Shown: positions 8,393 to 16,709 of the stretch, piece after piece
Layout: each line of letters begins with the position of its first letter
Position numbering within the stretch: position 1 is the first letter of the stretch
From: Carboxydocella thermautotrophica
Lineage (GTDB): Bacteria > Bacillota > GCA-003054495 > Carboxydocellales > Carboxydocellaceae
DNA: 64,000 nucleotides
NCBI GenBank assembly: GCA_003054495.1
Contig: CP028514.1
Span: 1,341,501 to 1,405,500, forward strand
Direction of reading: 5' to 3'
Position numbers and translations under genes: made by a program
The notes under the pieces: generated by a model
What the model was told of the DNA's origin: nothing
Databases searched by the model: none
Seen by the model: only the letters and a program-made list of their open reading frames with translations

Positions 8393-9175
8393 ATGTTTAA
8401 ACTTCAAGTAATAAATTTATGGACAAGCGTTAGTTTCTATGGTGTCGCCTTTGTTTTTTGGGTTGTTCACAGCTACTGGTATAAACCCATTCTGCTTAGG
8501 TTTAGTAATTATTCAGGTATAATCGGCTTTGTTTTTCATACTATAGCGTTAATTCTACGCTGGATAGAGGTTAATCATGGCCCCTATCATAATTTTTATG
8601 AAGTATTAATTTCTGACATGTGGGTAGCCTTATTGTTTTTCGGTATTTTAAGCTATAAGTTACCTGAACTAAAAAACGGCGCCCTTATCGTATATCCTTT
8701 GGCTATGGTAGTTATAGCTTATGCTGTCTTCCAAACCCCCCAGCAAACAGAACTTCCACCTTCATATGCTACTTACTGGCTGACCATACATGTGCTCTTT
8801 GCTAAACTGTCCTATGGTTCCTGTTTGCTTTCGGCTGTAGCTGCTGCTCTATATCTGCGTGAAAGAAAAGAGATTTTCGAGAAATGGCAATATCGGCTTG
8901 CAGGTATAGGATTCTTTAACCTTGCTGTAATGATTGCTTCAGGAGCAGTTTGGGCATATAAAGCCTGGGGGCGTTTCTGGGGCTGGGATCCCATCGAGAC
9001 CTGGGCTTTGATCTCCTGGCTTGTGTACGCATTGTACTTACATTTATGGAGAACGCAAAACTGGCGTGGCACAAAATCAGCCTGGTTGGCTATTATCAGT
9101 TTCTTATTCGTAATCCTGGCATTTTTCTGCCTTAAATTTCTATATCCTTCTGTTCACGAAAATCTCAGCATATAG
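8393..9175 (+). CDS. ccsA: CcsA/ResC-type cytochrome c assembly protein
   Basis: This multi-pass membrane protein has the tryptophan-rich WWD heme-handling signature (WGRFWGWDPIETWALISWL) near residue 200 and conserved histidines flanking it (HGPYHNFYEVL, HVLFAKLSYGS). It is the partner of ResB in heme export and ligation. ATG 8393, two bases after the resB stop and behind GAAGGG, is chosen over an upstream in-frame codon at 8345 inside resB. Length of 260 residues is normal. A terminator follows, closing the cytochrome operon. Confidence 0.9.
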   Translation: MFKLQVINLWTSVSFYGVAFVFWVVHSYWYKPILLRFSNYSGIIGFVFHTIALILRWIEVNHGPYHNFYEVLISDMWVALLFFGILSYKLPELKNGALIVYPLAMVVIAYAVFQTPQQTELPPSYATYWLTIHVLFAKLSYGSCLLSAVAAALYLRERKEIFEKWQYRLAGIGFFNLAVMIASGAVWAYKAWGRFWGWDPIETWALISWLVYALYLHLWRTQNWRGTKSAWLAIISFLFVILAFFCLKFLYPSVHENLSI

Positions 9176-9201
9176 AATATTTAGTTCATCTGGAGCAAAA
9201 A

Positions 9202-9228
9202 GATTACCCTCCGGGGTAGTCTTTTTTT
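9202..9228 (+). terminator. Intrinsic terminator of the cytochrome operon
   Basis: GATTACCC pairs with GGGTAGTC (one G-U pair) and is followed by seven T residues. It lies just after ccsA. Confidence 0.8.
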
Positions 9229-9304
9229 GGCACAATCAGAGGATGGTAGAACTGCCAGAATTGTCACTATAATTGAAATAAGAGAAATAAAAGGGGGAAA
9301 TAGC

Positions 9305-9490
9305 ATGGATTGGTCAACTTTAATGGCCCATATGTATGGAACAGTTATTAGCGGAGTTATGTTTGCTGCAGGTATATATTTTTTCTTTGGATTAAGTGGA
9401 AAAACTTCCTTTGGTTATAAAGCTTTTGGAGCGGTTATGAGTAGTCTGGGAGGGTTGCTCTTTTTGCTGACCTTAATTCCTGCATTTTAA
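9305..9490 (+). CDS. Small two-helix membrane protein, function unknown
   Basis: ATG 9305 follows an AAGGGGG ribosome site and gives 61 residues; the upstream frame from 9227 begins in the preceding terminator and was rejected. Two hydrophobic segments (about residues 10-29 and 38-58, GAVMSSLGGLLFLLTLIPAF) are separated by a short polar turn. Its stop overlaps the next open frame. No family was recognised. Confidence 0.6.
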   Translation: MDWSTLMAHMYGTVISGVMFAAGIYFFFGLSGKTSFGYKAFGAVMSSLGGLLFLLTLIPAF

Positions 9491-9513
9491 TGCCAAGGAG
9501 GTTACATCAGCAA

Positions 9514-9690
9514 ATGTCCATAGTATGCAAATGCGGATATGAACATTATGATGAATCCAAAATCATTAAACGACGCGATCCAATCACAAATCAGGTACGC
9601 CCAGTTTGTAAAATATGCGGGAGAAGAGTTTTTTTTAAATCTGTTAATCCTGCTCAATATAAGAGAATGTTAAGATCTATCCAGACATAG
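9514..9690 (+). CDS. Small zinc-ribbon-like protein
   Basis: The protein begins MSIVCKCGYEHYD and contains CKC plus CKIC, four cysteines able to bind one zinc. The start at ATG 9514 has AAGGAGG about 12 bases upstream, a long spacing; ATG 9490 is an alternative that would overlap the previous stop. It is very basic and may bind nucleic acid. A terminator overlaps its stop codon. Confidence 0.6.
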   Translation: MSIVCKCGYEHYDESKIIKRRDPITNQVRPVCKICGRRVFFKSVNPAQYKRMLRSIQT

Positions 9691-9706
9691 GATAGGTCTT
9701 TTTTTT
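9674..9706 (+). terminator. Intrinsic terminator
   Basis: GATCTATCC pairs with GGATAGGTC over nine positions and is followed by eight T residues. The stem includes the last codons and stop of the small zinc-ribbon gene. Confidence 0.85.
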
Positions 9707-9981
9707 ACCCTAAATGGTAGAGCGAAAGGCAAAAAGTTTTATATGAATAGCAATTCAGTGCAAAACTAAAATGTAGCTAAATGTTTTAGTTAACAAATAT
9801 TCATGTTTTTGAGCAGTTTAGTGACTATCTCTGTTTTTTCCCGGGATTTTTCTCGTCGAATTTTAGGGGCTGGCTTATAATATGACTAAACAATTCAGTA
9901 TTCGGAAAGGAGGTAATTTGAGGCCAGGAGCCCGTAGCAGACAATAACTAACCTCAATTAATTTAAGAAAGGAGTGGCAGT
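9707..9981 (+). promoter_or_regulatory. Leader region of the DUF485/actP operon
   Basis: This stretch lies between the terminator and the DUF485 gene. A TATAAT is visible at 9876-9881 without a convincing -35 partner. A strong AAAGGAGG at 9906-9913 serves a nine-codon open frame (see 9918-9947) rather than the main gene. No riboswitch was recognised. Confidence 0.4.
9918..9947 (+). CDS. Possible nine-codon leader peptide
   Basis: TTG at 9918, placed 4 bases after AAAGGAGG, opens a frame encoding MRPGARSRQ and stopping at 9947, 34 bases before the DUF485 start. The ribosome site is as good as those of the large genes. It may be a leader peptide controlling the symporter operon, or chance. No attenuator hairpin is obvious. 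Confidence 0.35.
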   Translation: MRPGARSRQ

Positions 9982-10350
9982 ATGAGCATTAATACTGAGG
10001 TCGGAATGGGTCAGAACGTAATTGAACATCCAAAACGTTCCCAGGCTGAATGGAAAAAAATCGCTGATAGTCCTGATTTTAAAACTCTTATTAACGCCAA
10101 AGGAAAATTTTTGATTCCTACCATCATATTTTCTTTTGTTTATTACTTTGCACTTCCTATTTTAGCTGGTTATGCCCCTGGCTTAATGAAAACAAAGATT
10201 GTTGGTGCTATTAATTTTGGCTATTTATTTGCACTTTCCCAGTTTTTCGTAGCCTGGATAATTGCCGGACTTTATAGCTCAGTATCTAATAATACCTTTG
10301 ATCCGCTGGCAGAAAAAATTAAGCAACAACAGGGGGGGAAGGGTAGATGA
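9982..10350 (+). CDS. DUF485 small subunit of a solute:sodium symporter
   Basis: The 122-residue protein has a hydrophilic N-terminus and two membrane segments (about residues 48-68 and 78-100), with the DSPDFKTLI and [13 protein letters not shown] blocks of the DUF485 family. DUF485 proteins are regularly encoded just upstream of acetate-type SSF symporters and are thought to support them. Its stop overlaps the symporter start by four bases (ATGA), showing translational coupling. It has a good AAAGGAG site. Confidence 0.88.
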   Translation: MSINTEVGMGQNVIEHPKRSQAEWKKIADSPDFKTLINAKGKFLIPTIIFSFVYYFALPILAGYAPGLMKTKIVGAINFGYLFALSQFFVAWIIAGLYSSVSNNTFDPLAEKIKQQQGGKGR

Positions 10351-11876
10351 AGATTATTACTTTTGGTCTATTTGCTCTTGTTGTTCTTGCTACCCTGATT
10401 ATTACTTACTGGGCAGCACGACGTACTAAAACTACTGCCGAATTCTATGCTGCTGGCCGCAGCTTAAGTGGTATTCAGAACGGTTTTGCTATAGCCGGTG
10501 ACTATATGAGTGCCGCTTCATTTCTGGGGATTGCTGGACTCATTGCTTTAAATGGCTATGATGGTTTTATGTATTCTGTAGGTTGGCTGGTAGCATATAT
10601 TACTGTTCTACTGGTCGTAGCCGAACCCTTACGAAATAGCGGTAAATATACCATGGCCGATATGCTGGCTTACCGCTTAAAACCCAAGCCGGTGCGGACT
10701 GCAGCAGCCCTTTCTACTCTAGTTATCTCCACCTTTTATCTATTAGCCCAAATGGTGGGTGCAGGTAGCTTAATTAAAATGCTAATCGGCTTATCCTATG
10801 AAACCTCCATTATTATAATCGGTATAATGATGATCTTATATGTTGCCTTCGGTGGTATGCTGGCAACCACCTGGGTACAAATCATAAAAGCGGGATTATT
10901 AATGGCTTGTGCAATTGTTTTAAGCTTTGCGGTTTTAGTAAAATTTAACTTCAATTTCGTGGACTTTTTTGGCGGTTTAAGCCAGAAGTACGGCCAATCA
11001 TTCCTGGAGCCAGGGAAATTATATAAGAATCCCATTGAATTAATCTCATTAGGATTAGCGCTAGTTTTAGGTACTGCGGGAATGCCTCATATTCTCATGC
11101 GCTTCTATACTGTACCTACTGCAAAAGAGGCCCGGAAATCCGTTGTTTGGGCAATGATTTTAATCGGTTCATTCTACATTATGACAACTTTCCTTGGATT
11201 CGGAGCAGCATACTTTGTTGGAGCAGATGCGGTCAAAGCTGCTGAAAAAGGCGGTAATATGGCAGCTCCAATGCTGGCCCAATATCTATTCGGTGGACCT
11301 AATACAATTGGTGGTGAAGCTGGTTTAGCTTTCGTTTCTGCGGTTGCTTTCGCTACAATCTTAGCAGTAGTTGCCGGTTTGACTCTGGCTGCATCCAGTG
11401 CCTTTGCCTATGATTTTTACACTAATGTAATTAAGGGTGGCAATGTGGATGAAGCTACTCAGGTTAAAGTCGCGAAGAGAACAACTGTAGCTGTTGGTAT
11501 TGTAGCAATAATTTTGGGGCTTCTAGCTAAAGGCCAAAACGTCGCCCATCTGGTAGCTCTGGCCTTCGCAGTTGCATCCTCTGCCAATGTGCCGGTTATT
11601 GTCTTCTCGGTATTCTGGAAGAAGTTCAATACTGGTGGTGCTGTAACCGGTATCCTGGTTGGCCTGGCTTCCTGTATCATTTTCCTCCTGCTAGGCCCCA
11701 ATGTGATGGATCCAAAGACTGCAATCTTTCCACTGAAGAATCCGGCTATTGTTTCTGTTCCGTTAGGATTCCTGGGTGCCTATCTGGGCAGCTTGTTCTA
11801 TCGTGAACCGGAAGCCGAAGAGAAATTCGAAGAACTCTACGTACGGGCCAATACCGGTATTGGTGCAGAAGTGTAA
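10347..11876 (+). CDS. actP: Sodium:solute symporter, acetate (ActP) type
   Basis: This 509-residue, about 13-helix membrane protein belongs to the SSF family. It has the [18 protein letters not shown] start and the [14 protein letters not shown] block of the ActP branch, and the [14 protein letters not shown] motif. ActP carries short-chain monocarboxylates such as acetate with Na+. Pairing with DUF485 supports this branch, but pyruvate, propionate or lactate are possible substrates. A strong hairpin follows the stop. Confidence 0.83.
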   Translation: MKIITFGLFALVVLATLIITYWAARRTKTTAEFYAAGRSLSGIQNGFAIAGDYMSAASFLGIAGLIALNGYDGFMYSVGWLVAYITVLLVVAEPLRNSGKYTMADMLAYRLKPKPVRTAAALSTLVISTFYLLAQMVGAGSLIKMLIGLSYETSIIIIGIMMILYVAFGGMLATTWVQIIKAGLLMACAIVLSFAVLVKFNFNFVDFFGGLSQKYGQSFLEPGKLYKNPIELISLGLALVLGTAGMPHILMRFYTVPTAKEARKSVVWAMILIGSFYIMTTFLGFGAAYFVGADAVKAAEKGGNMAAPMLAQYLFGGPNTIGGEAGLAFVSAVAFATILAVVAGLTLAASSAFAYDFYTNVIKGGNVDEATQVKVAKRTTVAVGIVAIILGLLAKGQNVAHLVALAFAVASSANVPVIVFSVFWKKFNTGGAVTGILVGLASCIIFLLLGPNVMDPKTAIFPLKNPAIVSVPLGFLGAYLGSLFYREPEAEEKFEELYVRANTGIGAEV

Positions 11877-11879
11877 AAG

Positions 11880-11904
11880 AAGCCCCGGCAAAATGCCGGG
11901 GCTT
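11880..11904. terminator. Bidirectional terminator between actP and rsmF
   Basis: AAGCCCCGGC and GCCGGGGCTT form a perfect 10-bp stem with a 5-base loop. On the minus strand it is followed by TTCTTTT; on the + strand by a weaker TCATCTT. The converging genes both end at it. Confidence 0.8.
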
Positions 11905-13277
11905 CATCTTAATCCCTTTGGATAATGATTTTTAATTAAATGTCCATCATCTTTACCCCAGCCTACTGGAAAACCATTTACTGTTATAGTTAGCCAGCCT
12001 TTATTGCCTGAAGCAGGTAGAGGATGGCCAGCAAAGTATTGGAATAATTGTTGATCATCAGGTCCAAATTCAACATTATTAATTGTTTTAATTAACGGCC
12101 AGGCTAGAGCGGCACTATGAGCAGGCTCAAACCGATTTTTCTTGAATGCTCCTAAAAGCAGTCCAGGACGCAAAATTTTAAGCCCATTAAAATCAGGGGG
12201 CTGTAAGGGGAGCCAGAAAAGATGCTGGTTTCTTTCAAAATAAAATCCTTCTGGGCAGCTATCCAAAAAATCTTTTGCGAATGCTTGCCACGTTTTCAAA
12301 GCTGAATTTGTTATATTAACATTAGCTCGTTGGATCTTTGAAGAGATACCCGTTTCTGTTTTTCTCAAAAGAGCAATGAAATGGCCTTCGCCTTCCAGTT
12401 TATGAGGCCACAATCTAGTGCATTTTTCCAGCTCGCGATTATTTAAGAGAAGCCATTCGGGATGTCCGCCATCAAAAACAGGTAAGGGATCTGGATGGGA
12501 AATTAGACTTAATTCGGGAAAATGAGTCAAAAGCCAGTCAATTACCCCTTCATTTTCAACAGGGTTAAAGGTGCAAGTTGAGTAAACCAGGGTACCTCCT
12601 GGTTTGAGCATTGTCACAGCGGCAGAGAGTATTTCTTTCTGGCGTTCAGCACAGAATTCCACCCCGCGCCAGGTCCACTGAGCTCGCAAACTAGGATTTT
12701 TGCGGAACATTCCTTCCCCTGAACAAGGAGCATCAACAACAATTTTATCAAAAACCTGAGGTAATTTTTGAGCTAGTTTGGCAGGCAGTTCGTTGCTGAT
12801 TATACAGTTACCAACTCCCAGTCGTTCTATATTTTCTGCCAGCACTTTTAGTCTGGTTGCAGATGGTTCATTAGACCATAGCAATCCCTGACCGCCCAGG
12901 CGGGCAGCTATTTGGGTAGATTTTCCGCCAGGAGCAGCGCATAAATCCAGGATCCATTCACCAGGCCGGGGGTCTAAAGCACTTACAACGGCCATGGCAC
13001 TTGGCTCCTGCAAATAATACAGGCCTGCCTGGTGATAGGGGTGATTCCCGGCTTTCGCTGACCGGGATATATAATAACCTTCCTTACACCAGGGGACCGG
13101 TTCTTCTAAAAAGTGGAGCTCTTGCTTCAAAGTATGTGTTTGGATCTTTAATAGGTTTACCCTTAACCCTTTCCGGGCGGTTGTTGAGTAGGAGTTAAGA
13201 AAAGCGGTGAACTCATTGCCAAGCCAGGACTGCATTTTGGTTGTATACTCTTCAGGGAGAGGAGGGAATTGGTTCAT
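11904..13277 (-). CDS. rsmF: 16S rRNA m5C methyltransferase, RsmF family
   Basis: This NOL1/NOP2/Sun protein of 457 residues uses S-adenosylmethionine to make 5-methylcytosine in rRNA. Motif I is DLCAAPGGKSTQ, motif IV is VVDAPCSGEGMF (conserved Cys), and motif VI is YSTCTFNPVENEG with the catalytic Cys. The C-terminal third, with GWGKDDG near the end, matches the RsmF/YebU extension that binds RNA. It is transcribed alone on the minus strand against its neighbours. RsmF versus RsmB is decided by the C-terminal rather than N-terminal extension; the exact target base is unproven. Confidence 0.86.
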   Translation of the reverse strand: MNQFPPLPEEYTTKMQSWLGNEFTAFLNSYSTTARKGLRVNLLKIQTHTLKQELHFLEEPVPWCKEGYYISRSAKAGNHPYHQAGLYYLQEPSAMAVVSALDPRPGEWILDLCAAPGGKSTQIAARLGGQGLLWSNEPSATRLKVLAENIERLGVGNCIISNELPAKLAQKLPQVFDKIVVDAPCSGEGMFRKNPSLRAQWTWRGVEFCAERQKEILSAAVTMLKPGGTLVYSTCTFNPVENEGVIDWLLTHFPELSLISHPDPLPVFDGGHPEWLLLNNRELEKCTRLWPHKLEGEGHFIALLRKTETGISSKIQRANVNITNSALKTWQAFAKDFLDSCPEGFYFERNQHLFWLPLQPPDFNGLKILRPGLLLGAFKKNRFEPAHSAALAWPLIKTINNVEFGPDDQQLFQYFAGHPLPASGNKGWLTITVNGFPVGWGKDDGHLIKNHYPKGLR

Positions 13278-13494
13278 TCATGTATCGCTCCTTTTTATCA
13301 AACAGGACAATTTAAGGCTAGCTGTCTAATTGCACGCTAAACGGTATTATCTACAGTCTAAATGGTTATATATGTTTACTAACGAATGTACTGACATCTG
13401 GACAGGTAAAAAAAACTCTTAGCGAAAAAAATAATGAAAATTCCATATTATCTAGCTATATTGTTGGTAAGAAGAGAGCGAAAGGATGAGGTCT

Positions 13495-13686
13495 ATGAGC
13501 CAGTGGTGTAGAATTTGTGAAGAACCTCTAGAACGTCCTAAAGACCGTTCGATTTGTGACCGCTGTGAAAGTCAGGTTGATCGACAAGCCCGAAGTAGCT
13601 GGTCGCCATTAACTGCTGAAGTAGTTAGACAGAGACTACGTCAAAAAGGTTATCAAAGAGCTAGTAAAAAGTCAAATTCCAGTTAG
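13495..13686 (+). CDS. Small cysteine-rich basic protein
   Basis: The frame encodes MSQWCRICEEPL and ICDRCE, giving a CxxC plus CxxC knuckle that probably binds zinc, followed by an Arg/Lys-rich tail (RQRLRQKGYQRASKK). ATG 13495 has AAAGGA eight bases upstream; ATG 13486 overlaps that site and is unlikely. It is monocistronic between an intergenic region and a terminator. No function is recognised. Confidence 0.6.
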   Translation: MSQWCRICEEPLERPKDRSICDRCESQVDRQARSSWSPLTAEVVRQRLRQKGYQRASKKSNSS

Positions 13687-13722
13687 AAAAAAGGCCGGAG
13701 CCTGGGGCTCCGGCTTAGTTTT
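13687..13722. terminator. Bidirectional terminator
   Basis: GCCGGAGCC and GGCTCCGGC form a perfect 9-bp stem around TGG. The + side continues TTAGTTTTT; the minus side continues CTTTTTT. It ends both the + strand cysteine-rich gene and the minus-strand peptide gene. Confidence 0.85.
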
Positions 13723-13810
13723 TGAGGAGGGACAAGAGGGAGCGGTATAAAATGTAGAGGGTGGCGCCAACTCCTGCCAGGAACAGGAGTAGGGCAACAA
13801 CTTTGGCCAT
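13715..13810 (-). CDS. 31-residue single-helix membrane peptide
   Basis: On the minus strand, ATG at 13810 opens a frame reading MAKVVALLLFLAGVGATLYI, then YRSLLSLLKN and stop. GGTGAT lies four bases upstream; another in-frame ATG at 13816 would add two residues. One hydrophobic helix (about residues 4-22) and a basic tail are typical of small bacterial membrane proteins. Its stop abuts a hairpin followed by six T residues on this strand, which fits a real transcript. Function is unknown. Confidence 0.6.
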   Translation of the reverse strand: MAKVVALLLFLAGVGATLYILYRSLLSLLKN

Positions 13811-13923
13811 AAACATCACCACTAACTATTGTTGCCCTGGTAATGACAATATATGCGCCATACAAAAAATAGGTGTCAAATATAAAGTATGTAAAAAAAG
13901 TTTTCAAAAAATACAAAATTATC

Positions 13924-13953
13924 TTGTTGTTCTGCTAATAAAGACATTATAAT
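13924..13953 (+). promoter_or_regulatory. SigA-type promoter for korDABC
   Basis: TTGTTG and TATAAT are separated by 18 bases, about 33 bases before the korD start. The -10 is perfect; the -35 has two mismatches. Confidence 0.6.
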
Positions 13954-13985
13954 TAAGTATAGAAAGAGAACGGGGAGGGGAAAAA

Positions 13986-14177
13986 GTGGTTAAAATTGAA
14001 ATTAACAGTCGCTGGTGCAAAGGTTGCGGTATTTGTGTAGCTTTTTGCCCACAAAAGGTCCTGGAACTATCTCTTTTGGGAAAGGCAGTGGCTGTAAGTC
14101 CTGAAAAATGCATTAACTGTAAAATGTGCAGTGAACATTGCCCTGATTATGCTATTGAAGTGTTCAAGGAGGAATGA
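13986..14177 (+). CDS. korD: 2-oxoacid:ferredoxin oxidoreductase, delta (2[4Fe-4S]) subunit
   Basis: This 63-residue ferredoxin has two CxxCxxCxxxC clusters (CKGCGICVAFCP and CINCKMCSEHCP) and so binds two [4Fe-4S] centres. It passes electrons from the thiamine-diphosphate centre to ferredoxin. It uses a GTG start five bases after GGGAGGGG. It is the first gene of the korDABC order found in four-subunit 2-oxoglutarate or 2-oxoacid oxidoreductases, three bases before korA. Confidence 0.88.
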   Translation: MVKIEINSRWCKGCGICVAFCPQKVLELSLLGKAVAVSPEKCINCKMCSEHCPDYAIEVFKEE

Positions 14178-14180
14178 GGG

Positions 14181-15317
14181 GTGAGCGGGAGAAAACTGGT
14201 ACAAGGCAACGAAGCCTGTGTCTATGGGGCACTGGCTGCGGGAGTTAGATTTTATGCGGGGTACCCGATAACCCCGTCTACCGAGATTGCAGAAATGATG
14301 GCAACTGAACTGCCAAAATATCAAGGCACATACATCCAGATGGAAGATGAAATTGCCAGTATGGGGGCGGTATTAGGTGCGAGTATGGCTGGAGTAAAAG
14401 CCATGACTGCGACCAGCGGCCCAGGCTTTTCCTTGATGCAAGAAAATATTGGCTATGGTTATATGGCAGAAGTCCCTTGTCTGATAGTAAACGTGCAGCG
14501 CATGGGGCCAAGTACAGGCGTCCCGACGGCCCCTGGTCAGGCTGATGTACAACAGGCACGCTGGGGCACTCATGGAGATCATCCAGCCCTTGTACTTACC
14601 CCCTGGAGTGTAGAAGAATGTTATACCCTGACTAAAAAGGCGGTAGAGCTCAGCGAACTACTATCTATGCCAGTTATCTTACTTATGGATGAAGTTATTG
14701 GACATATGCGGGAAAGCATAAATATAGCCGAAGAATTAAATTTCGCTCAAAAGGCAGAGCGAGCACTTCCTGCTCTTTCACCTCAAGAATATCAGCCCTA
14801 TCGGGCCGATGAAAAAGGGCGAATTCAGCTGGCACCTTTTGGGCATGGGTATCGTTATCACATAACGGGTTTAGTCCATGATGTTAAAGGTTTTCCTACG
14901 AATAACCCCAAACTTATTGAGGAACAGCTCGTAAGAATTCAGCGGAAGGTTGAACTAAACCGACAAGAAATTGAGCTTTATGAAACCTATTATGCTGATG
15001 ATGCAGATTATCTACTGGTTAGCTATGGTTGTTCTGCCAGATCCGCGTTTGCTACAATGCGCAAGCTAAGAGCTAATGGTTTAAAAGTAGGACTTGTGCG
15101 TTTGATTACCCTCTGGCCATTACCGGATAATTCACTTAGGAACATTGTCAAGAATAAAAAAAGAGTTTTTGTTGTCGAGATGAACCAGGGCCAGATTACC
15201 AGGGAAATAGGAAGAGTTGTTGCCGGCCTTTGTAAGGTACAGGGCATTCACCGGATTGATGGGGAGCTGATCACACCTAATGAAATTTTGGAAAAGGTGG
15301 TGGGATCTTTATGTTAA
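14181..15317 (+). CDS. korA: 2-oxoacid (2-oxoglutarate):ferredoxin oxidoreductase, alpha subunit
   Basis: The 378-residue protein has the pyrimidine-binding and transketolase-C folds of the alpha subunit: GNEACVYGALAAGVRFYAGYP near the N-terminus (the YPITPSTEI block), ATSGPGFSLM, and the QGDHPA-like GTHGDHPALVL loop. With korB it decarboxylates a 2-oxoacid to an acyl-CoA, reducing ferredoxin. GTG start with AAGGAGG upstream. In anaerobes this enzyme commonly makes or uses 2-oxoglutarate in an incomplete TCA pathway. The substrate cannot be fixed from sequence alone. Confidence 0.88.
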   Translation: MSGRKLVQGNEACVYGALAAGVRFYAGYPITPSTEIAEMMATELPKYQGTYIQMEDEIASMGAVLGASMAGVKAMTATSGPGFSLMQENIGYGYMAEVPCLIVNVQRMGPSTGVPTAPGQADVQQARWGTHGDHPALVLTPWSVEECYTLTKKAVELSELLSMPVILLMDEVIGHMRESINIAEELNFAQKAERALPALSPQEYQPYRADEKGRIQLAPFGHGYRYHITGLVHDVKGFPTNNPKLIEEQLVRIQRKVELNRQEIELYETYYADDADYLLVSYGCSARSAFATMRKLRANGLKVGLVRLITLWPLPDNSLRNIVKNKKRVFVVEMNQGQITREIGRVVAGLCKVQGIHRIDGELITPNEILEKVVGSLC

Positions 15318-16129
15318 CTGAACTGAAGCCATTTTTGCGGCTGGATCGTTTACCCCATATCTGGTGCCCTGGGTGTGGCAATGGCTTGGTCATGGCAGGC
15401 ATTATCAGGGCCATTAAAAGGGCTGGCTTGAATCAGGATGAGGTAGTGATTGTTTCCGGCATTGGCTGTTCTGCTCGAGCCAGCGGTTACCTTGACTTTA
15501 ATACTGTTCATACTACCCATGGCCGGGCCTTAACCTTTGCCACCGGTATTAAACTGGCCAAGCCCCATTTATCAGTCTTTGTTTTAATGGGAGATGGTGA
15601 TGCATTAGCAATTGGCGGCAATCATTTTATCCATGCCGCCCGACGCAATTTGGATTTGAATGTCATAATATTTAATAACCAGATCTACGGAATGACCGGT
15701 GGGCAGGCAAGCCCTATGACACCAGCTACAAGCAAAGCAACCACTGCACCTTATGGACAACTTGAGCAGCCTTTTGACACGGTTGAACTGGCTAAAGGAG
15801 CTGGTGCTACCTTTGTCGCGCGTTCAACAGCATATCATACTCAGTTAACCGCAAAGTTTATTGCCGAGGGAATAAAACACAAAGGATTTGCGGTTACAGA
15901 AGTGATTACTCAGTGTCCTGTTGCCTTTGGCAGAAGAAATGGAATGGGCAACCCGGCGGATATGCTGAAATGGCAAAAAGAAAGAGCATTGAATATTGAT
16001 GTAGCCAAAAACCTGGGGGTAAAACCGGAAGGAAAGTTCCTAATCGGTATTTTACATCAGGAGGAGCGGCCTGAACTTGGTGAGCTTATTGCTTCACAAA
16101 AGGCCAGATGGCAAAAGGGGGACAACTAG
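15311..16129 (+). CDS. korB: 2-oxoacid (2-oxoglutarate):ferredoxin oxidoreductase, beta subunit
   Basis: This 272-residue subunit binds thiamine diphosphate: IWCPGCGNG near residue 18, GIGCSARASGYLDF, and the GDGDALAIGGNHFIHAARRN motif with metal ligands, followed by NNQIYGMTGGQ. The GDGDA and GMTGGQ blocks are typical of the KorB branch. It overlaps korA by 7 bases. It is the catalytic partner of korA. Confidence 0.9.
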   Translation: MLTELKPFLRLDRLPHIWCPGCGNGLVMAGIIRAIKRAGLNQDEVVIVSGIGCSARASGYLDFNTVHTTHGRALTFATGIKLAKPHLSVFVLMGDGDALAIGGNHFIHAARRNLDLNVIIFNNQIYGMTGGQASPMTPATSKATTAPYGQLEQPFDTVELAKGAGATFVARSTAYHTQLTAKFIAEGIKHKGFAVTEVITQCPVAFGRRNGMGNPADMLKWQKERALNIDVAKNLGVKPEGKFLIGILHQEERPELGELIASQKARWQKGDN

Positions 16130-16130
16130 T

Positions 16131-16709
16131 ATGTTAAAAGAATTTCGTTTATCAGGTACTGGTGGACAGGGGATAATTCTGGCAGCTATCTTGCTGGCTG
16201 AAGGCGCAACCCGGCAGGGACTAAACGTAGTTCAGACCCAGTCCTATGGACCGGAAGCACGGGGTGGAGCGTCCAAGGCAGAAGTTAAAATAAGTGATGA
16301 GCCCATTGATTATCCCAAAGTTGAAATGCCGGAATTATTATTGGCTTTGTCTCAGGAGGCCTATGATAAATATCATAATTCCGTCCAAGAGCGAGGAATC
16401 ATAATAGTCGATGAGGACCTGGTCCCCCATACAGTTAATACTAATTGCCAGCTGTTCAAGATTCCATTTACCCGTTTGGCTAAAGAAAATATCGGTAAAG
16501 AAATTGTAACTAACATTGTAGCCCTAGGCGCGATTGCCGCCTTAACAAAAGAGCTTGATTCCACGTCGATTTTAGAGGCTTTACAGCAAAGAATTCCCAG
16601 CCACTTGCTTGATATAAATCTTAATGCCTATAACTTAGGTTATAAACAGGGAGTGCAAGCATATGCGCAATCCCAGACCTTCACCAGACTGGAACAGAAT
16701 AGCCAATAG
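16131..16709 (+). CDS. korC: 2-oxoacid (2-oxoglutarate):ferredoxin oxidoreductase, gamma subunit
   Basis: The 192-residue subunit starts LKEFRLSGTGGQGIILAAIL and contains QSYGPEARGGASKAEV, both hallmarks of the gamma domain, which contributes to CoA binding. The start at ATG 16131, one base after korB, with GGGGGAC upstream, replaces the longer frame from 16077 inside korB. It completes the four-subunit enzyme. Confidence 0.9.
   Translation: MLKEFRLSGTGGQGIILAAILLAEGATRQGLNVVQTQSYGPEARGGASKAEVKISDEPIDYPKVEMPELLLALSQEAYDKYHNSVQERGIIIVDEDLVPHTVNTNCQLFKIPFTRLAKENIGKEIVTNIVALGAIAALTKELDSTSILEALQQRIPSHLLDINLNAYNLGYKQGVQAYAQSQTFTRLEQNSQ

Noticed and set aside
13683-13916. 77-codon minus-strand frame overlapping the micropeptide gene in another frame
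   Set aside because: Mixed composition without a ribosome site; it runs through the terminator, whereas the 31-codon frame ends before it.
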